Shown: positions 51,999 to 62,399 of the stretch, one piece after another
Layout of the letters: each line of letters begins with the position of its first letter
How positions within the stretch are numbered: position 1 is the stretch's first letter
From: Fen-1258 sp041658245
Lineage (GTDB): Bacteria; Bacteroidota; Ignavibacteria; Ignavibacteriales; Melioribacteraceae
Reading direction: 5' to 3'
Length of the DNA: 64,000 bases
Assembly (NCBI GenBank): GCA_041658245.1
Contig: JBBAAM010000007.1
Location: 1-64,000 of the forward strand
Program-made: the position numbers and the translations under genes
The notes under the pieces: generated by a model
The model's database searches: none
What the model was told of the DNA's origin: nothing
What the model saw: the letters and a program-made list of their open reading frames with translations, nothing else

Positions 51999-54900
51999 TT
52001 ATACTGATTCTTTTTCTGCATCTACTTCTTCTTTAACAACTGTTGATTCAATCTCATCACTAGTTAATATTAAGCTTCGGTATTTCTTCAATCCAGTTCC
52101 AGCAGGTATAAGATGTCCCATAACAACATTTTCTTTCAAACCAATTAAATGATCAACTTTAGCTTCAGTTGCTGCATTTGTTAATACTTTTGTTGTTTCT
52201 TGGAATGATGCTGCTGAAATAAAACTCTCAGTTGAAAGCGCTGCATGAGTAATACCTAACAAAATATTATCAAATGTTGCAGGTTCTGCATCGCGAGTTT
52301 TAATTAGCTTTTTACTTTTTCTAGTTAAATCAGAATTAATTTCTCTTAGTTTCGTTTTAGTAAGAAGCTGAGCCATTTTGAACTTTGATTGTCCAGGATC
52401 TTCTATATAAACCATTTGTTTCACTTTATCATTTTCATCAATGAACTTATTACGATCAACTAAATCCTCTTCGATGAAAATAGTATCACCTGCAGAAATT
52501 ACTTGAAGCTTTTGTAGCATTTGTCTTACGATAACTTCAATATGTTTATCGTTGATCTTAACACCTTGTAAACGGTAAACATCTTGAATTTCATTTACTA
52601 AATATTCTTGTACTGCATTAGTCCCTTTTATTTTTAATATATCGTGAGGATCAATTGGACCGTCTGTAATTTTTTCCCCTGCAGGAATTTCATCACCCTC
52701 TTGAACAAGGATATGTTTACCATAAGAAACATTGTAAATTTTCTGAATTGAACTGTCTAATGATTCAATAATAATTTCACGCGAACCTTTCTTGCGAGCA
52801 CCAAATTTAACTTTGCCTTCAATCTCAGAAACGACTGCTGGATCATGCGGACTTCTTGCTTCAAAAAGTTCTGTAACTCGAGGTAAACCACCAGTAATAT
52901 CACGTGATTTAGTTGATGATTTTGAAATCTTAGCAAGGATTGTTCCTGCTTGAATCTCTTCACCTTCTTCTACAGAAAGATATGCACGTGTTGGAATATT
53001 AAATGCTTTTTCATTTCCCTTATTATCTTTGACAAGAATACTTGGTGTTAAAGTTTTATCTTTTGATTCGATTACAACTTTTTGAACGTGACCAGTTTGT
53101 TCATCAGCAACTTGTTGAATTGTAATGTTATCTAATAAATCGATAAATGAAATTTTACCTGCATTATCAGCAACGATTACAGAGTTGTAAGGATCGTGGT
53201 TGTAAAGCGGCTGACCTTTTTTAATTTCCTGTCCTTCAGAAACCAATAATTCTGCACCATAAGGAATTTCAAATTTCTTAATCTGTCTATTATCTTCATC
53301 GTAAAGTCCGATTGATCCTCTACGACCAATAACAACTTTTACTTTCCCGAAGAAATCAGTTTTTTCAACAAATGTAATTCTATCAAACTTAACCGTACCG
53401 TTTACATTTGCTTCAACTTGTGATTGAGATGCAATACGTGATGAAGTTCCACCCAAGTGGAATGTACGTAATGTTAATTGTGTACCAGGTTCACCAATTG
53501 ATTGAGCCGCAATAATTCCTACAGCTTCGCCGTTTTCCACAAGCTGACCAGTAGTTAAATTACGTCCATAACATTTTGCACAAACACCACGTTTAGCTTC
53601 GCATGTTAAAACTGTTCGGATATAAACTTGATCAATATTTGCTTCATCTATTTTTTCTGCGATATCTTCAGTAATCACTTCGCTTGCTTCTATCAACAAA
53701 TCATCCGTACGAGGATCATAAATATCTTCTTGTGCTACACGGCCGATAATTCTTTCTGCCAACGGTTCTCTTTCGAGTTCTATATCTTTAAGAGCAGAAA
53801 TGTAAACACCTCTAATAGTACCGCAATCTAATTCAGTAATAATAACATCTTGAGCAACATCGCATAAACGGCGAGTTAAATAACCGGCATCTGCTGTTTT
53901 CAATGCTGTATCTGCAAGACCTTTACGAGCACCGTGAGTAGAAATGAAATATTCAAGTACAGACAATCCTTCTTTGAAATTCGCGACAATCGGATTCTCA
54001 ATAATTTCTCCGGATTGACCAGTTAAACTCTTTTGCGGTTTCATCATCAAACCGCGCATACCTGCAAGCTGACGAACTTGATCTTGCGAACCTCTTGCAC
54101 CTGAATCAACCATCATATGCAATGAATTGAATCCGCCTTGATCGGTTTTGATTCTATCCATTAATGATTTTGCTACGTTATTAGTAGTATGGGTCCAGAC
54201 GTCAACGATCTTATTATATCTTTCTGCGTCTGTAATCAAACCTTGTTCGTGTTCACTAAGAATGCCGGATACTTTTTTGTTTGAATCGTCAATCAATTTT
54301 ACTTTTTCATCAGGAACAATCATATCGCTGAAGCTGATAGAAATTCCTGCTGCTGTTGCATAACGGTAGCCAAGCTCTTTAAGATCATCTAAGAATTTGG
54401 CTGTAGCTTCGTTACCGATCTTAATAAACATTTTATAAATAAATCCTGAGAAACTTTTCTTAACAAGTAACTCGTTAATGTAGCCCATTTCTTTAGGAAC
54501 AATTTCATTATAAATTACACGCCCTACTGTAGTTTCTACAAATTCTTTATCAATTTTAACTTTTACCTTTGCATGAAGATCAACTACTTTAGAATTGTAT
54601 GCGATCTGCACTTCTTCAATACTGCCAAATATTTTACCTTCACCTTTGGCACCAGTACGAACTTTAGTTAAATAATAGAGTCCTAAAACTATGTCTTGAG
54701 ACGGAAGAACGATAGGCAAGCCATTTTGCGGAGATAAAATATTATGACTACTTAACATTAAAATTGAAGCTTCAAGTTGTGCTTCGTATGATAACGGAAT
54801 GTGAACAGCCATTTGATCGCCATCAAAATCTGCATTGAATGCAGTACAAACTAACGGATGCAGTTGAATAGCTTTTCCATCTACTAAAATTGGTTGGAAT

Positions 54901-56240
54901 GCTTGTATACCCAGACGGTGCAATGTAGGAGCGCGATTCAACATAACCGGATGACCGTCAATCAATTTTTCAAGAATATCCCAAATAGTTGCATCTTTTC
55001 TATCAACAGCTTTTCGCGCACTCTTTACAGTTTTGAAATTTCCACGTTCAATAAGTTTACGAATAATAAATGGTTTGAAAAGTTCAACAGCCATATCTTT
55101 AGGTAAACCGCACTGATGTAATTTCAATTCAGGACCAACAACAATAACAGAACGGCCTGAATAATCCACACGTTTACCAAGTAAGTTCTGACGGAAACGA
55201 CCTTGTTTACCTTTCAACATATCACTGAGAGATTTCAACGGTCTATTGCCGTCACTACGGACTGCACTTGCTCTACGAGAATTATCGAACAATGCATCTA
55301 CAGCTTCTTGAAGCATTCTCTTTTCGTTTCTCAGAATTACTTCCGGCGCTTTGATATCAATTAATCTTTTTAAACGATTGTTACGAATAATTACTCTTCT
55401 ATAAAGATCATTTAAATCTGATGTAGCAAATCTTCCACCTTCAAGAGGAACAAGCGGACGAAGTTCAGGTGGAATTACCGGCACAACATTTAATACCATC
55501 CATTCCGGTTTGTTTGGAACTTTTCCTTCATATTCACGAAAAGCTTCAAGAACTCTTAATCTTTTTAATAGATCAGCGCGCTTTTGTTGAGATGTGTCAG
55601 GTCCAAGTTGAGATTTCAAATCTGCAAAAGTAACTTCAATATCAATCTTCTTTAATAATTCTTTAATTGCATCGCCGCCGATTCTAGCTACAAATTTTTT
55701 CGGATCTTCTTCTTCGAGTGAATCATTATCATGTGGAAGTGAACCCATAATTTCATAATACTGATCTTCAGAAATCAAATCCTTTTTACTCAAACCTGTT
55801 GGCCCGGGATTAATTACAATATAAGATTCATAGTAAATAACCTTTTCAAGTTCTTTTGTTGTCATTCCAATTATGTTACCAATCTTTGACGGCAGCGCTT
55901 TGAAAAACCATATATGAACAACAGGAACAGCAAGCTGAATGTGTCCCATTCTTTCACGACGCACACTTTTTAACGTAACTTCAACTCCGCAGCGGTCGCA
56001 CACAATTCCTTTATAGCGTATTCCTTTATACTTTCCGCATGCACATTCCCAATCTTTAACGGGGCCAAAAATTTTCTCGCAGAATAAACCATCTTTTTCA
56101 GGACGAAATGAACGATAGTTTATTGTTTCCGGTTTGGTTACTTCTCCGTGAGATCTTGATAAGATATCATCAGGACTTGCCAAACTGATCGTCATTTTTT
56201 CGATCTGTCTAATTTTATTTTCTTGCGGTTTAAATCGCAT
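51999..56240 (-). CDS. rpoC: RNA polymerase subunit beta-prime
   Basis: This 1413-residue catalytic subunit has the active-site NADFDGDQMAVH (about residues 465-476). It also has the N-terminal zinc site (CACGKYKGIRYKGIVCDRCG, about 65-84) and the second zinc site CEAKRGVCAKCYG (near 885). It has the usual length for this group. It follows rpoB after 62 bases. Confidence 0.98.
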   Translation of the reverse strand: MRFKPQENKIRQIEKMTISLASPDDILSRSHGEVTKPETINYRSFRPEKDGLFCEKIFGPVKDWECACGKYKGIRYKGIVCDRCGVEVTLKSVRRERMGHIQLAVPVVHIWFFKALPSKIGNIIGMTTKELEKVIYYESYIVINPGPTGLSKKDLISEDQYYEIMGSLPHDNDSLEEEDPKKFVARIGGDAIKELLKKIDIEVTFADLKSQLGPDTSQQKRADLLKRLRVLEAFREYEGKVPNKPEWMVLNVVPVIPPELRPLVPLEGGRFATSDLNDLYRRVIIRNNRLKRLIDIKAPEVILRNEKRMLQEAVDALFDNSRRASAVRSDGNRPLKSLSDMLKGKQGRFRQNLLGKRVDYSGRSVIVVGPELKLHQCGLPKDMAVELFKPFIIRKLIERGNFKTVKSARKAVDRKDATIWDILEKLIDGHPVMLNRAPTLHRLGIQAFQPILVDGKAIQLHPLVCTAFNADFDGDQMAVHIPLSYEAQLEASILMLSSHNILSPQNGLPIVLPSQDIVLGLYYLTKVRTGAKGEGKIFGSIEEVQIAYNSKVVDLHAKVKVKIDKEFVETTVGRVIYNEIVPKEMGYINELLVKKSFSGFIYKMFIKIGNEATAKFLDDLKELGYRYATAAGISISFSDMIVPDEKVKLIDDSNKKVSGILSEHEQGLITDAERYNKIVDVWTHTTNNVAKSLMDRIKTDQGGFNSLHMMVDSGARGSQDQVRQLAGMRGLMMKPQKSLTGQSGEIIENPIVANFKEGLSVLEYFISTHGARKGLADTALKTADAGYLTRRLCDVAQDVIITELDCGTIRGVYISALKDIELEREPLAERIIGRVAQEDIYDPRTDDLLIEASEVITEDIAEKIDEANIDQVYIRTVLTCEAKRGVCAKCYGRNLTTGQLVENGEAVGIIAAQSIGEPGTQLTLRTFHLGGTSSRIASQSQVEANVNGTVKFDRITFVEKTDFFGKVKVVIGRRGSIGLYDEDNRQIKKFEIPYGAELLVSEGQEIKKGQPLYNHDPYNSVIVADNAGKISFIDLLDNITIQQVADEQTGHVQKVVIESKDKTLTPSILVKDNKGNEKAFNIPTRAYLSVEEGEEIQAGTILAKISKSSTKSRDITGGLPRVTELFEARSPHDPAVVSEIEGKVKFGARKKGSREIIIESLDSSIQKIYNVSYGKHILVQEGDEIPAGEKITDGPIDPHDILKIKGTNAVQEYLVNEIQDVYRLQGVKINDKHIEVIVRQMLQKLQVISAGDTIFIEEDLVDRNKFIDENDKVKQMVYIEDPGQSKFKMAQLLTKTKLREINSDLTRKSKKLIKTRDAEPATFDNILLGITHAALSTESFISAASFQETTKVLTNAATEAKVDHLIGLKENVVMGHLIPAGTGLKKYRSLILTSDEIESTVVKEEVDAEKESV

Positions 56241-56273
56241 TTTCTACTCCTTTAGTCAAACTCTTGGTTGATC

Positions 56274-56296
56274 CCGATTAAGTTAAACTCAATCGG
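56274..56296 (-). other. Hairpin in the rpoB-rpoC gap
   Basis: CCGATT and AATCGG (56274-56279, 56291-56296) pair, and a G-T pair plus AGT/ACT extend the stem to about 10 bp with a three-base loop. Its function is unknown. It lies between the rpoB stop and the rpoC ribosome site. Confidence 0.5.
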
Positions 56297-56302
56297 AATA
56301 GC

Positions 56303-59300
56303 TTAGTTAATTTTTATATCAAGACCGAGACCTTGAAGCTCTTTAATCAACACATTAAATGCTTCGGGAATATTTGGTTCAGGTAAATTTTCACCTTTAA
56401 CGATAGCCTCGTAGGTTTTTGCTCTTCCTGTTACATCATCGCTCTTCACTGTTAAGATTTCCTGAAGAACATGCGCAGCACCATAACCTTCGAGAGCCCA
56501 AACTTCCATTTCTCCAAATCTCTGACCGCCAAATTGTGCTTTACCGCCTAGAGGTTGTTGAGTAATAAGCGAGTATGGACCAATGGAACGAGCATGAATC
56601 TTGTCATCAACCATATGGGCAAGCTTCATCATATATATGTAACCACATGTAACTTTCTGATGGAATTTTTCTCCACTTCTTCCATCGTAGAGCCATGTCT
56701 TACTGCCTTCATCTAGCTGAGCATTTTTTAACCAGTCTTCAACTTCGCTAACTTTTGCGCTATCGAAGATAGGTGTTTCGAACTTAACGCCAAGTTTATG
56801 ACCAACCCATCCAAGAGCTGTTTCATATAATTGACCTAAGTTCATACGTGAAGGTACACCAAGCGGATTTAAAACTATATCAACCGGAGTTCCGTCTTCA
56901 TGATGCGGCATATCTTCAACAGGAACAACTTTTGCAACAACACCTTTGTTACCGTGACGGCCAGCCATTTTATCACCAACAGAAACTTTTCTCTTCTTAG
57001 CAACATAAACTTTTGCAAGTTGAGTAATTCCCGGAGGTAATTCATCGCCGCTTTGTATTTTCAATTTTTCGCGTTTGTAATCTTCTTCAATCTCTGCAAG
57101 AAGTGTGAAATAGTTTGAATATAAATGCTTGATTAATTCGTTTATGTTTTTTCTTTCGAACCAATCTTTTGTGTAATCTAATTTTGAAATATCATCTATT
57201 TCTGCAAATGTTTCATCTTTGATTGATGTACCGCTTCTCAATACAACGCTGCCGTCCAAATCGCGAATACCCGAAGTTGTTTTTCCATGAGTAATGCGAG
57301 TTAGCTTAGTTACCAGTTTGTTGTAATGATTTTCTTTACGTTTTTTATATTCAGTTTCAAGATTATCCATCAATTTTTTTTCAACTTTCTTTGAATCGGC
57401 ATCTTTTCTTTTGCGGCTGAATAATCTTGTTTTAATTACAACACCTTTCAATCCTGGAGGTGCTTTCAAAGATGCATCTTTCACATCGCCGGCTTTATCA
57501 CCGAAGATTGCTTTTAATAATTTTTCTTCAGGAGTAGGATCTGTTTCACCTTTTGGTGTAATCTTACCTATCAGAATATCGCCTTCTTTAACTTCGGCGC
57601 CTTCCCTAACAATACCATGCTCATCCAAATCCTTTGTAGCTTCTTCACTAACGTTCGGAATATCTCTAGTTAATTCTTCTTCTCCACGTTTTGTTTCGCG
57701 AACTTGAAGTTCAAATTCTTCAATATGAATAGATGTAAACACATCATCACTAACAAGACGTTCGCTTAGTACAATAGCATCTTCAAAATTATATCCGCGC
57801 CAAGGCATGAACGCAACCGATACGTTTCTTCCAAGTGCAAGTTCGCCTTTATCAATTGCAGGGCCATCAGCTATAACTTCACCTTTTTTCAAACGTTGAC
57901 CGGTTACTACAATCGGTTTTTGATTAAAACATGTTTCCTGGTTGGTACCATTAAATTTTGTAAGAATATGTTCAACTCTTCTCTCGTCATCAAAACTTAC
58001 TAATGTTTCAGGAGCGCTTTCATCAACATCATACTTAACAATAATTCTCTTAGAATCTGCATACTCAACAACTCCGTTATCTTCGGCAATAATAATAGAA
58101 CGTGAATCACGAGCAATTTTTTGTTCCATACCGGTTCCAACAATAGGAGCTTGAGGAACAAGAAGCGGAACTGCCTGACGTTGCATATTAGATCCCATCA
58201 ATGCTCTGTTTGCATCATCGTGCTCTAGGAATGGAATTAATGCAGCACCGGCTGAAACAATTTGAGCAGGAGCTACATCCATATAATGAACTTCTTCCGG
58301 AGCAACTACAGGGAAATCACCGCGCTCTCTACATTTAACTCTATCTAAGACATAACGACCCTGCTCATCTAAAGGCGCATTGGCTTGAGCAATAATAAAT
58401 TCATCTTCTTGATCAGCGCTTAAAAAATCAATGCTGTTCGAAACTTTTCCTTCTTTAACTTTTCTATATGGTGTTTCTAAAAATCCGTACTGATTAACAC
58501 GTGCATAAATTGTAAGTGAAGAAATAAGACCGATGTTCGGACCTTCAGGCGTTTCGATTGGACATAAACGGCCATAATGAGAATGGTGAACATCGCGTAC
58601 TTCGAATCCTGCACGCTCACGTGTTAAACCGCCAGGCCCTAAGGCAGAAATTCTTCTTTTGTGTGTAAGTTCTGAAAGCGGATTAGTTTGATCCATGAAT
58701 TGCGAAAGCTGGTTTGTACCGAAGAACGCATTTATCACACTGCTTATAGTTCTTGCATTTACCAAATCTTGCGGCTGCATATTTTCGTTATCGCGCATGT
58801 TCATTCTTTCTTTTATTGTGCGCGCCATTCTTGCTAAACCAACATTATATTGCTGCATTAACTGTTCACCAACAGTTCTAACTCTTCTATTTCCTAAATG
58901 ATCAATATCATCAACATTAACATTACCGTTTTTCAGTTTAATGATATTGTTCATGATTGCAATAATATCTTCAACTGTTAAAACCTTAATATTATCAGGA
59001 ACATTAAGATTTAATCGGTCATTCATTCTAAAACGACCAACGTCACCCAGATCATATCTTTTTTCATTAAAAAATAATTTATCTATTAATCCCATTGCTG
59101 TATCAACATCAGGAGCTTCACCCGAACGTAGTTGTCTGTAAATTGCATATAGAGCTTCTTCTTTATTTGTTGAAGTGTCTTTTTTCAATGTATTAATAAC
59201 GAGATCTTGCTCAAATGTGGTTTCAATACTAAGTAGTTGAACTTTAGATACACCTGAACCTTTTATACTCTCAATAATTTCTTCTGTTAATTCGGCATCT

Positions 59301-60082
59301 TTGGATGCATAAATTTCACCGGTAGCTGTATCAATCACATCGTTGGCAGCAATTCTTCCGATATGTTTATCAATGCTTAAATGTTTAACTGTTACTTCTT
59401 CAATAAGATTGAACAAATTTAAAATTTGTTCATCTGTTTCATAACCAAGAGCTCTTAATAAAGTTGTTGAAGGGAATTTTTTTCTGCGGTCTATATAAAC
59501 ATAAAGTATATTATTAATGTCTGTTGCAAATTCAACCCATGAACCTCTGAACGGGATAATTCTTGCGGAGTAAATCGGGGTTCCGTTTGGATGTACAGTT
59601 TGAGCGAAAGCAACACCGGGTGAACGATGTAATTGACTTACAATTACTCTTTCAGCACCGTTAATAATAAATGTACCTCGTCCTGTCATATAAGGAAGAT
59701 TACCAAGATAAACTTCCTGTTCTACAGAATTTACGTATTCACCGGTTTCATCATCTTTTGTTGAAAGACGAAGTTTTGCTTTTAAAGGTGCAGAGTACGT
59801 TAATCCTCTCTCTTCACATTCTGCCATTGAAAAGCGGGGCTTCTCAATGTAATACTCAATAAAATCTAATCTGTAAAATTCTTTATTGTCGAAGATTGGG
59901 TAGTTGGTATTAAATACCGCTTGTAAACCTTTGTTTTCTCTTTGCGCCGGTAAAACTTTTAATTGAATAAATTCTTCAAATGAATCTAACTGAATATTCA
60001 GAAGATCCGGAACTTTAACAGTCTGAGAAATTTGAGCAAAGGTAATTCTTCCAGTGCTTTTGTTAATTTTTTGTTTTTCCAA
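56303..60082 (-). CDS. rpoB: RNA polymerase subunit beta
   Basis: This 1259-residue subunit has the rifampicin region with Gln, Asp, His and Ser in wild-type positions (QLSQFMDQ, HKRRISALG near residues 468-492). The GPNIGLI, RNVSVAFMPWRGYNFEDAI and KMAGRHGNKGV segments identify beta. A tandem hairpin region separates it from rplL. Confidence 0.98.
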   Translation of the reverse strand: MEKQKINKSTGRITFAQISQTVKVPDLLNIQLDSFEEFIQLKVLPAQRENKGLQAVFNTNYPIFDNKEFYRLDFIEYYIEKPRFSMAECEERGLTYSAPLKAKLRLSTKDDETGEYVNSVEQEVYLGNLPYMTGRGTFIINGAERVIVSQLHRSPGVAFAQTVHPNGTPIYSARIIPFRGSWVEFATDINNILYVYIDRRKKFPSTTLLRALGYETDEQILNLFNLIEEVTVKHLSIDKHIGRIAANDVIDTATGEIYASKDAELTEEIIESIKGSGVSKVQLLSIETTFEQDLVINTLKKDTSTNKEEALYAIYRQLRSGEAPDVDTAMGLIDKLFFNEKRYDLGDVGRFRMNDRLNLNVPDNIKVLTVEDIIAIMNNIIKLKNGNVNVDDIDHLGNRRVRTVGEQLMQQYNVGLARMARTIKERMNMRDNENMQPQDLVNARTISSVINAFFGTNQLSQFMDQTNPLSELTHKRRISALGPGGLTRERAGFEVRDVHHSHYGRLCPIETPEGPNIGLISSLTIYARVNQYGFLETPYRKVKEGKVSNSIDFLSADQEDEFIIAQANAPLDEQGRYVLDRVKCRERGDFPVVAPEEVHYMDVAPAQIVSAGAALIPFLEHDDANRALMGSNMQRQAVPLLVPQAPIVGTGMEQKIARDSRSIIIAEDNGVVEYADSKRIIVKYDVDESAPETLVSFDDERRVEHILTKFNGTNQETCFNQKPIVVTGQRLKKGEVIADGPAIDKGELALGRNVSVAFMPWRGYNFEDAIVLSERLVSDDVFTSIHIEEFELQVRETKRGEEELTRDIPNVSEEATKDLDEHGIVREGAEVKEGDILIGKITPKGETDPTPEEKLLKAIFGDKAGDVKDASLKAPPGLKGVVIKTRLFSRKRKDADSKKVEKKLMDNLETEYKKRKENHYNKLVTKLTRITHGKTTSGIRDLDGSVVLRSGTSIKDETFAEIDDISKLDYTKDWFERKNINELIKHLYSNYFTLLAEIEEDYKREKLKIQSGDELPPGITQLAKVYVAKKRKVSVGDKMAGRHGNKGVVAKVVPVEDMPHHEDGTPVDIVLNPLGVPSRMNLGQLYETALGWVGHKLGVKFETPIFDSAKVSEVEDWLKNAQLDEGSKTWLYDGRSGEKFHQKVTCGYIYMMKLAHMVDDKIHARSIGPYSLITQQPLGGKAQFGGQRFGEMEVWALEGYGAAHVLQEILTVKSDDVTGRAKTYEAIVKGENLPEPNIPEAFNVLIKELQGLGLDIKIN

Positions 60083-60112
60083 CCCTAACCTCCAATGTGG
60101 TTTTTGTCAGTT

Positions 60113-60138
60113 TTTCTTTCATCTAAAAATGAAAGAAA
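60113..60138 (-). other. Second hairpin in the rplL-rpoB gap
   Basis: A 10-bp perfect stem (60113-60122 with 60129-60138) and a six-base loop, overlapping the 60137-60170 hairpin by two bases. The two could compete. This is the place where attenuation and RNase processing act in E. coli. Confidence 0.65.
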
Positions 60139-60170
60139 GTGGTAAGACGGATTTTACCTTCTTACCACTT
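60137..60170 (-). terminator. Attenuator-like hairpin after rplL
   Basis: An 11-bp perfect stem (AAGTGGTAAGA, 60137-60147 on the plus strand, with 60160-60170) and a 12-base loop, followed by a TCTTTCATTTTT pyrimidine-rich stretch. It may end part of the transcripts so that L7/L12 is made in excess of RNA polymerase. Confidence 0.65.
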
Positions 60171-60203
60171 CAATTTATATCGAATGAAGGGAATTGAATC
60201 AGT

Positions 60204-60581
60204 TTATTTAACTTGAACAGTAGCGCCTGCTTCTTCAAGTTCTTTTTTGATTTTTTCAGCTTCATCTTTTGAAACTGCTTCCTTAACCGATTTCGGTGCA
60301 CCATCAACTAAATCTTTAGCTTCTTTTAAACCAAGTCCTGTATGTGCACGAACAACCTTGATTACATTTATTTTGGTTGCGCCAGCTGCTTGAAGAATAA
60401 CATCGAACTCAGTTTTTTCTTCAACAGGAGCTGCTGCTGCGCCTGTAGCTGGTCCAGCCATCATCATCGGAGCTGACGCGGTTACTCCGAATTCTTCTTC
60501 TAATGCTTTTTTTAATTCAGAAGCTTCAACAAGTGTAAGCGCTTTAATTTTTTCTACAATTTCAACAATTTTCTCTGACAT
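60204..60581 (-). CDS. rplL: 50S ribosomal protein L7/L12
   Basis: This 125-residue stalk protein has an N-terminal dimerisation helix region, an Ala-rich hinge (about 36-54) and a C-terminal domain with GLGLKEAKDLVDGAPKSVKE that recruits GTPase factors. Confidence 0.97.
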   Translation of the reverse strand: MSEKIVEIVEKIKALTLVEASELKKALEEEFGVTASAPMMMAGPATGAAAAPVEEKTEFDVILQAAGATKINVIKVVRAHTGLGLKEAKDLVDGAPKSVKEAVSKDEAEKIKKELEEAGATVQVK

Positions 60582-60627
60582 TTTACTACTCCTATTACTT
60601 TAATTAATTATTCAAATTTATGATTGA

Positions 60628-61149
60628 TTATGCAGCTTTCTTTTTTCCAACCTCATCAATTACACTAACGAGATCTCTAATAACTGCATTGATTGCACCG
60701 ACAATTCCACTAGCCGGAGCTGCAATACTACCAACAATTCCTGACATGATTTCTTCTTTAGTAGGCATTGATGCAATAGTATCTAATTGATCTGCACCGT
60801 AAAATGCTGAATCAATATAGCATCCTTTGAAAGCAAATTTTTTCGATTCATCAAAATATTTTTTTATGATCTTTGCAGGTGCAACAAAATTTTCGCCAGC
60901 AAAAGCAATACCTGTCATACCAACAAGTTGCGAATTGAATTTTTCAAATCCGCCAACCTGTTCTAAAGCTTTTTTGAACAGAGTATTTTTTAAGACTTTG
61001 TAATTAATTCCATCTTTTCTAAAATTAGATCGCAGTTTATTAATATCGGCAACATTAACACCACGGTAATCAACAAGAAACATTGCAGAGGAATTTTTCA
61101 CCAGCTCTTTTATCTGTTTAATTCTTTCGGCTTTTTCTTCTTTTTTCAT
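60628..61149 (-). CDS. rplJ: 50S ribosomal protein L10
   Basis: This 173-residue stalk base protein begins MKKEEKAERIKQIKEL. It binds L7/L12 dimers by its C-terminal helix. The 69-base leader before it has a weak stem (GCACAC with GAGTGC), possibly a site for L10 autoregulation. Confidence 0.96.
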   Translation of the reverse strand: MKKEEKAERIKQIKELVKNSSAMFLVDYRGVNVADINKLRSNFRKDGINYKVLKNTLFKKALEQVGGFEKFNSQLVGMTGIAFAGENFVAPAKIIKKYFDESKKFAFKGCYIDSAFYGADQLDTIASMPTKEEIMSGIVGSIAAPASGIVGAINAVIRDLVSVIDEVGKKKAA

Positions 61150-61218
61150 CGTACTCCCAATCGGTTATAACTGCACACTTAATAATGTAGAAGCATTTAT
61201 GAGTGCGTAAAATTTTAT

Positions 61219-61926
61219 TTAATCGTGCTTTGTAGCAACGGTTGTTTCATCTTTAGTAATTTTTAAACCGGGACCCATAGTGGAGGAGAGATATAAACTT
61301 TTTACATATATTCCTTTAGCAGATGAAGGTCTCATTTTTATAATAGTTTGAAGAAAAGCTCTGGTATTTTCAGCAAGTTGTTCAACGTTAAAATTCATTT
61401 TGCCAAGCGATGTATGAATTATTCCGGCTTTCTCAACTCTGAATTCGATTTTACCTGCTTTAACTTCCCTAACAGCTTTTGCTACATCATTAGTAACTGT
61501 TCCGCTTTTAGGATTTGGCATTAAACCTTTTGGACCTAAAACACGGCCAAGTTTACCAAGCTCACCCATTGAATCCGGTGTAGCTACAATAACATCAACT
61601 TCAGCCCAGCCGCCTTTAATTTTCTCAAGATATTCTTCAAATCCGGCATATTCTGCACCGGCTTTTAAAGCTTCTTCTGCTTGAGCACCTTTTGCAATTA
61701 CAAGAACAGTAACTTTTTTACCGGTACCATGCGGTAGTGAAACTGTTCCTCTTACCATTTGGTCTGCATGGCGGGGATCAACACCAAGTCTGATTGCACA
61801 ATCGAGTGATTCGGTAAATTTAACTTTTGCATTATCTTTTAAAAGTTTGATTGCTTCTTCAACTGTGTATTCTTTTGTTCTATCAATATTTTTATTGACA
61901 GCTTTAATTCTTTTGGTAACTTTCAT
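61219..61926 (-). CDS. rplA: 50S ribosomal protein L1
   Basis: This 235-residue protein has the conserved GRVLGPKGLMPNPKSGTVT stretch (about 126-144) and FRVEKAGIIHTSLGK. In E. coli it represses the L11 operon. Confidence 0.97.
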   Translation of the reverse strand: MKVTKRIKAVNKNIDRTKEYTVEEAIKLLKDNAKVKFTESLDCAIRLGVDPRHADQMVRGTVSLPHGTGKKVTVLVIAKGAQAEEALKAGAEYAGFEEYLEKIKGGWAEVDVIVATPDSMGELGKLGRVLGPKGLMPNPKSGTVTNDVAKAVREVKAGKIEFRVEKAGIIHTSLGKMNFNVEQLAENTRAFLQTIIKMRPSSAKGIYVKSLYLSSTMGPGLKITKDETTVATKHD

Positions 61927-61955
61927 TTTGATTCCGATAAAAAATTATTTTAAAA

Positions 61956-62381
61956 TTAGTCTTCGACTGTAAAACCCATACTACGTGCAGTACCAGAAAC
62001 CATACTCATTGCATGATCAACATCATGAGCATTTAGATCCGGCATTTTTATCTGTGCAATTTCACGAACTTGAGCTTTTGTTACTTTAGCAACTTTTGTT
62101 TTGTTTGGTTCAGCAGAACCTTTTTCAACCTTTGCCGCTTTCTTTAATAAGATTGCAGCCGGAGGTGTTTTTGTAATAAACGTAAAGGACTTGTCGGAAA
62201 AAACTGTTATCACAACAGGAATAATTAACCCTTGTTTATCAGAAGTTCTTGCATTGAACTGCTTGCAAAACTCCATAATGTTGACACCTTTCTGACCTAA
62301 AGCAGGACCCACCGGTGGTGAAGGATTTGCTGCACCAGCGGATATTTGCAATTTAATATAACTATCAATTTTTTTTGCCAT
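61956..62381 (-). CDS. rplK: 50S ribosomal protein L11
   Basis: This 141-residue protein starts MAKKIDSYIKLQI. It has a PSPPVGPALGQKGVNI segment that binds thiopeptides and the GTPase centre rRNA, and GTARSMGFTVED at the end. Confidence 0.97.
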   Translation of the reverse strand: MAKKIDSYIKLQISAGAANPSPPVGPALGQKGVNIMEFCKQFNARTSDKQGLIIPVVITVFSDKSFTFITKTPPAAILLKKAAKVEKGSAEPNKTKVAKVTKAQVREIAQIKMPDLNAHDVDHAMSMVSGTARSMGFTVED

Positions 62382-62399
62382 CGTTTAACCTATATCAAT

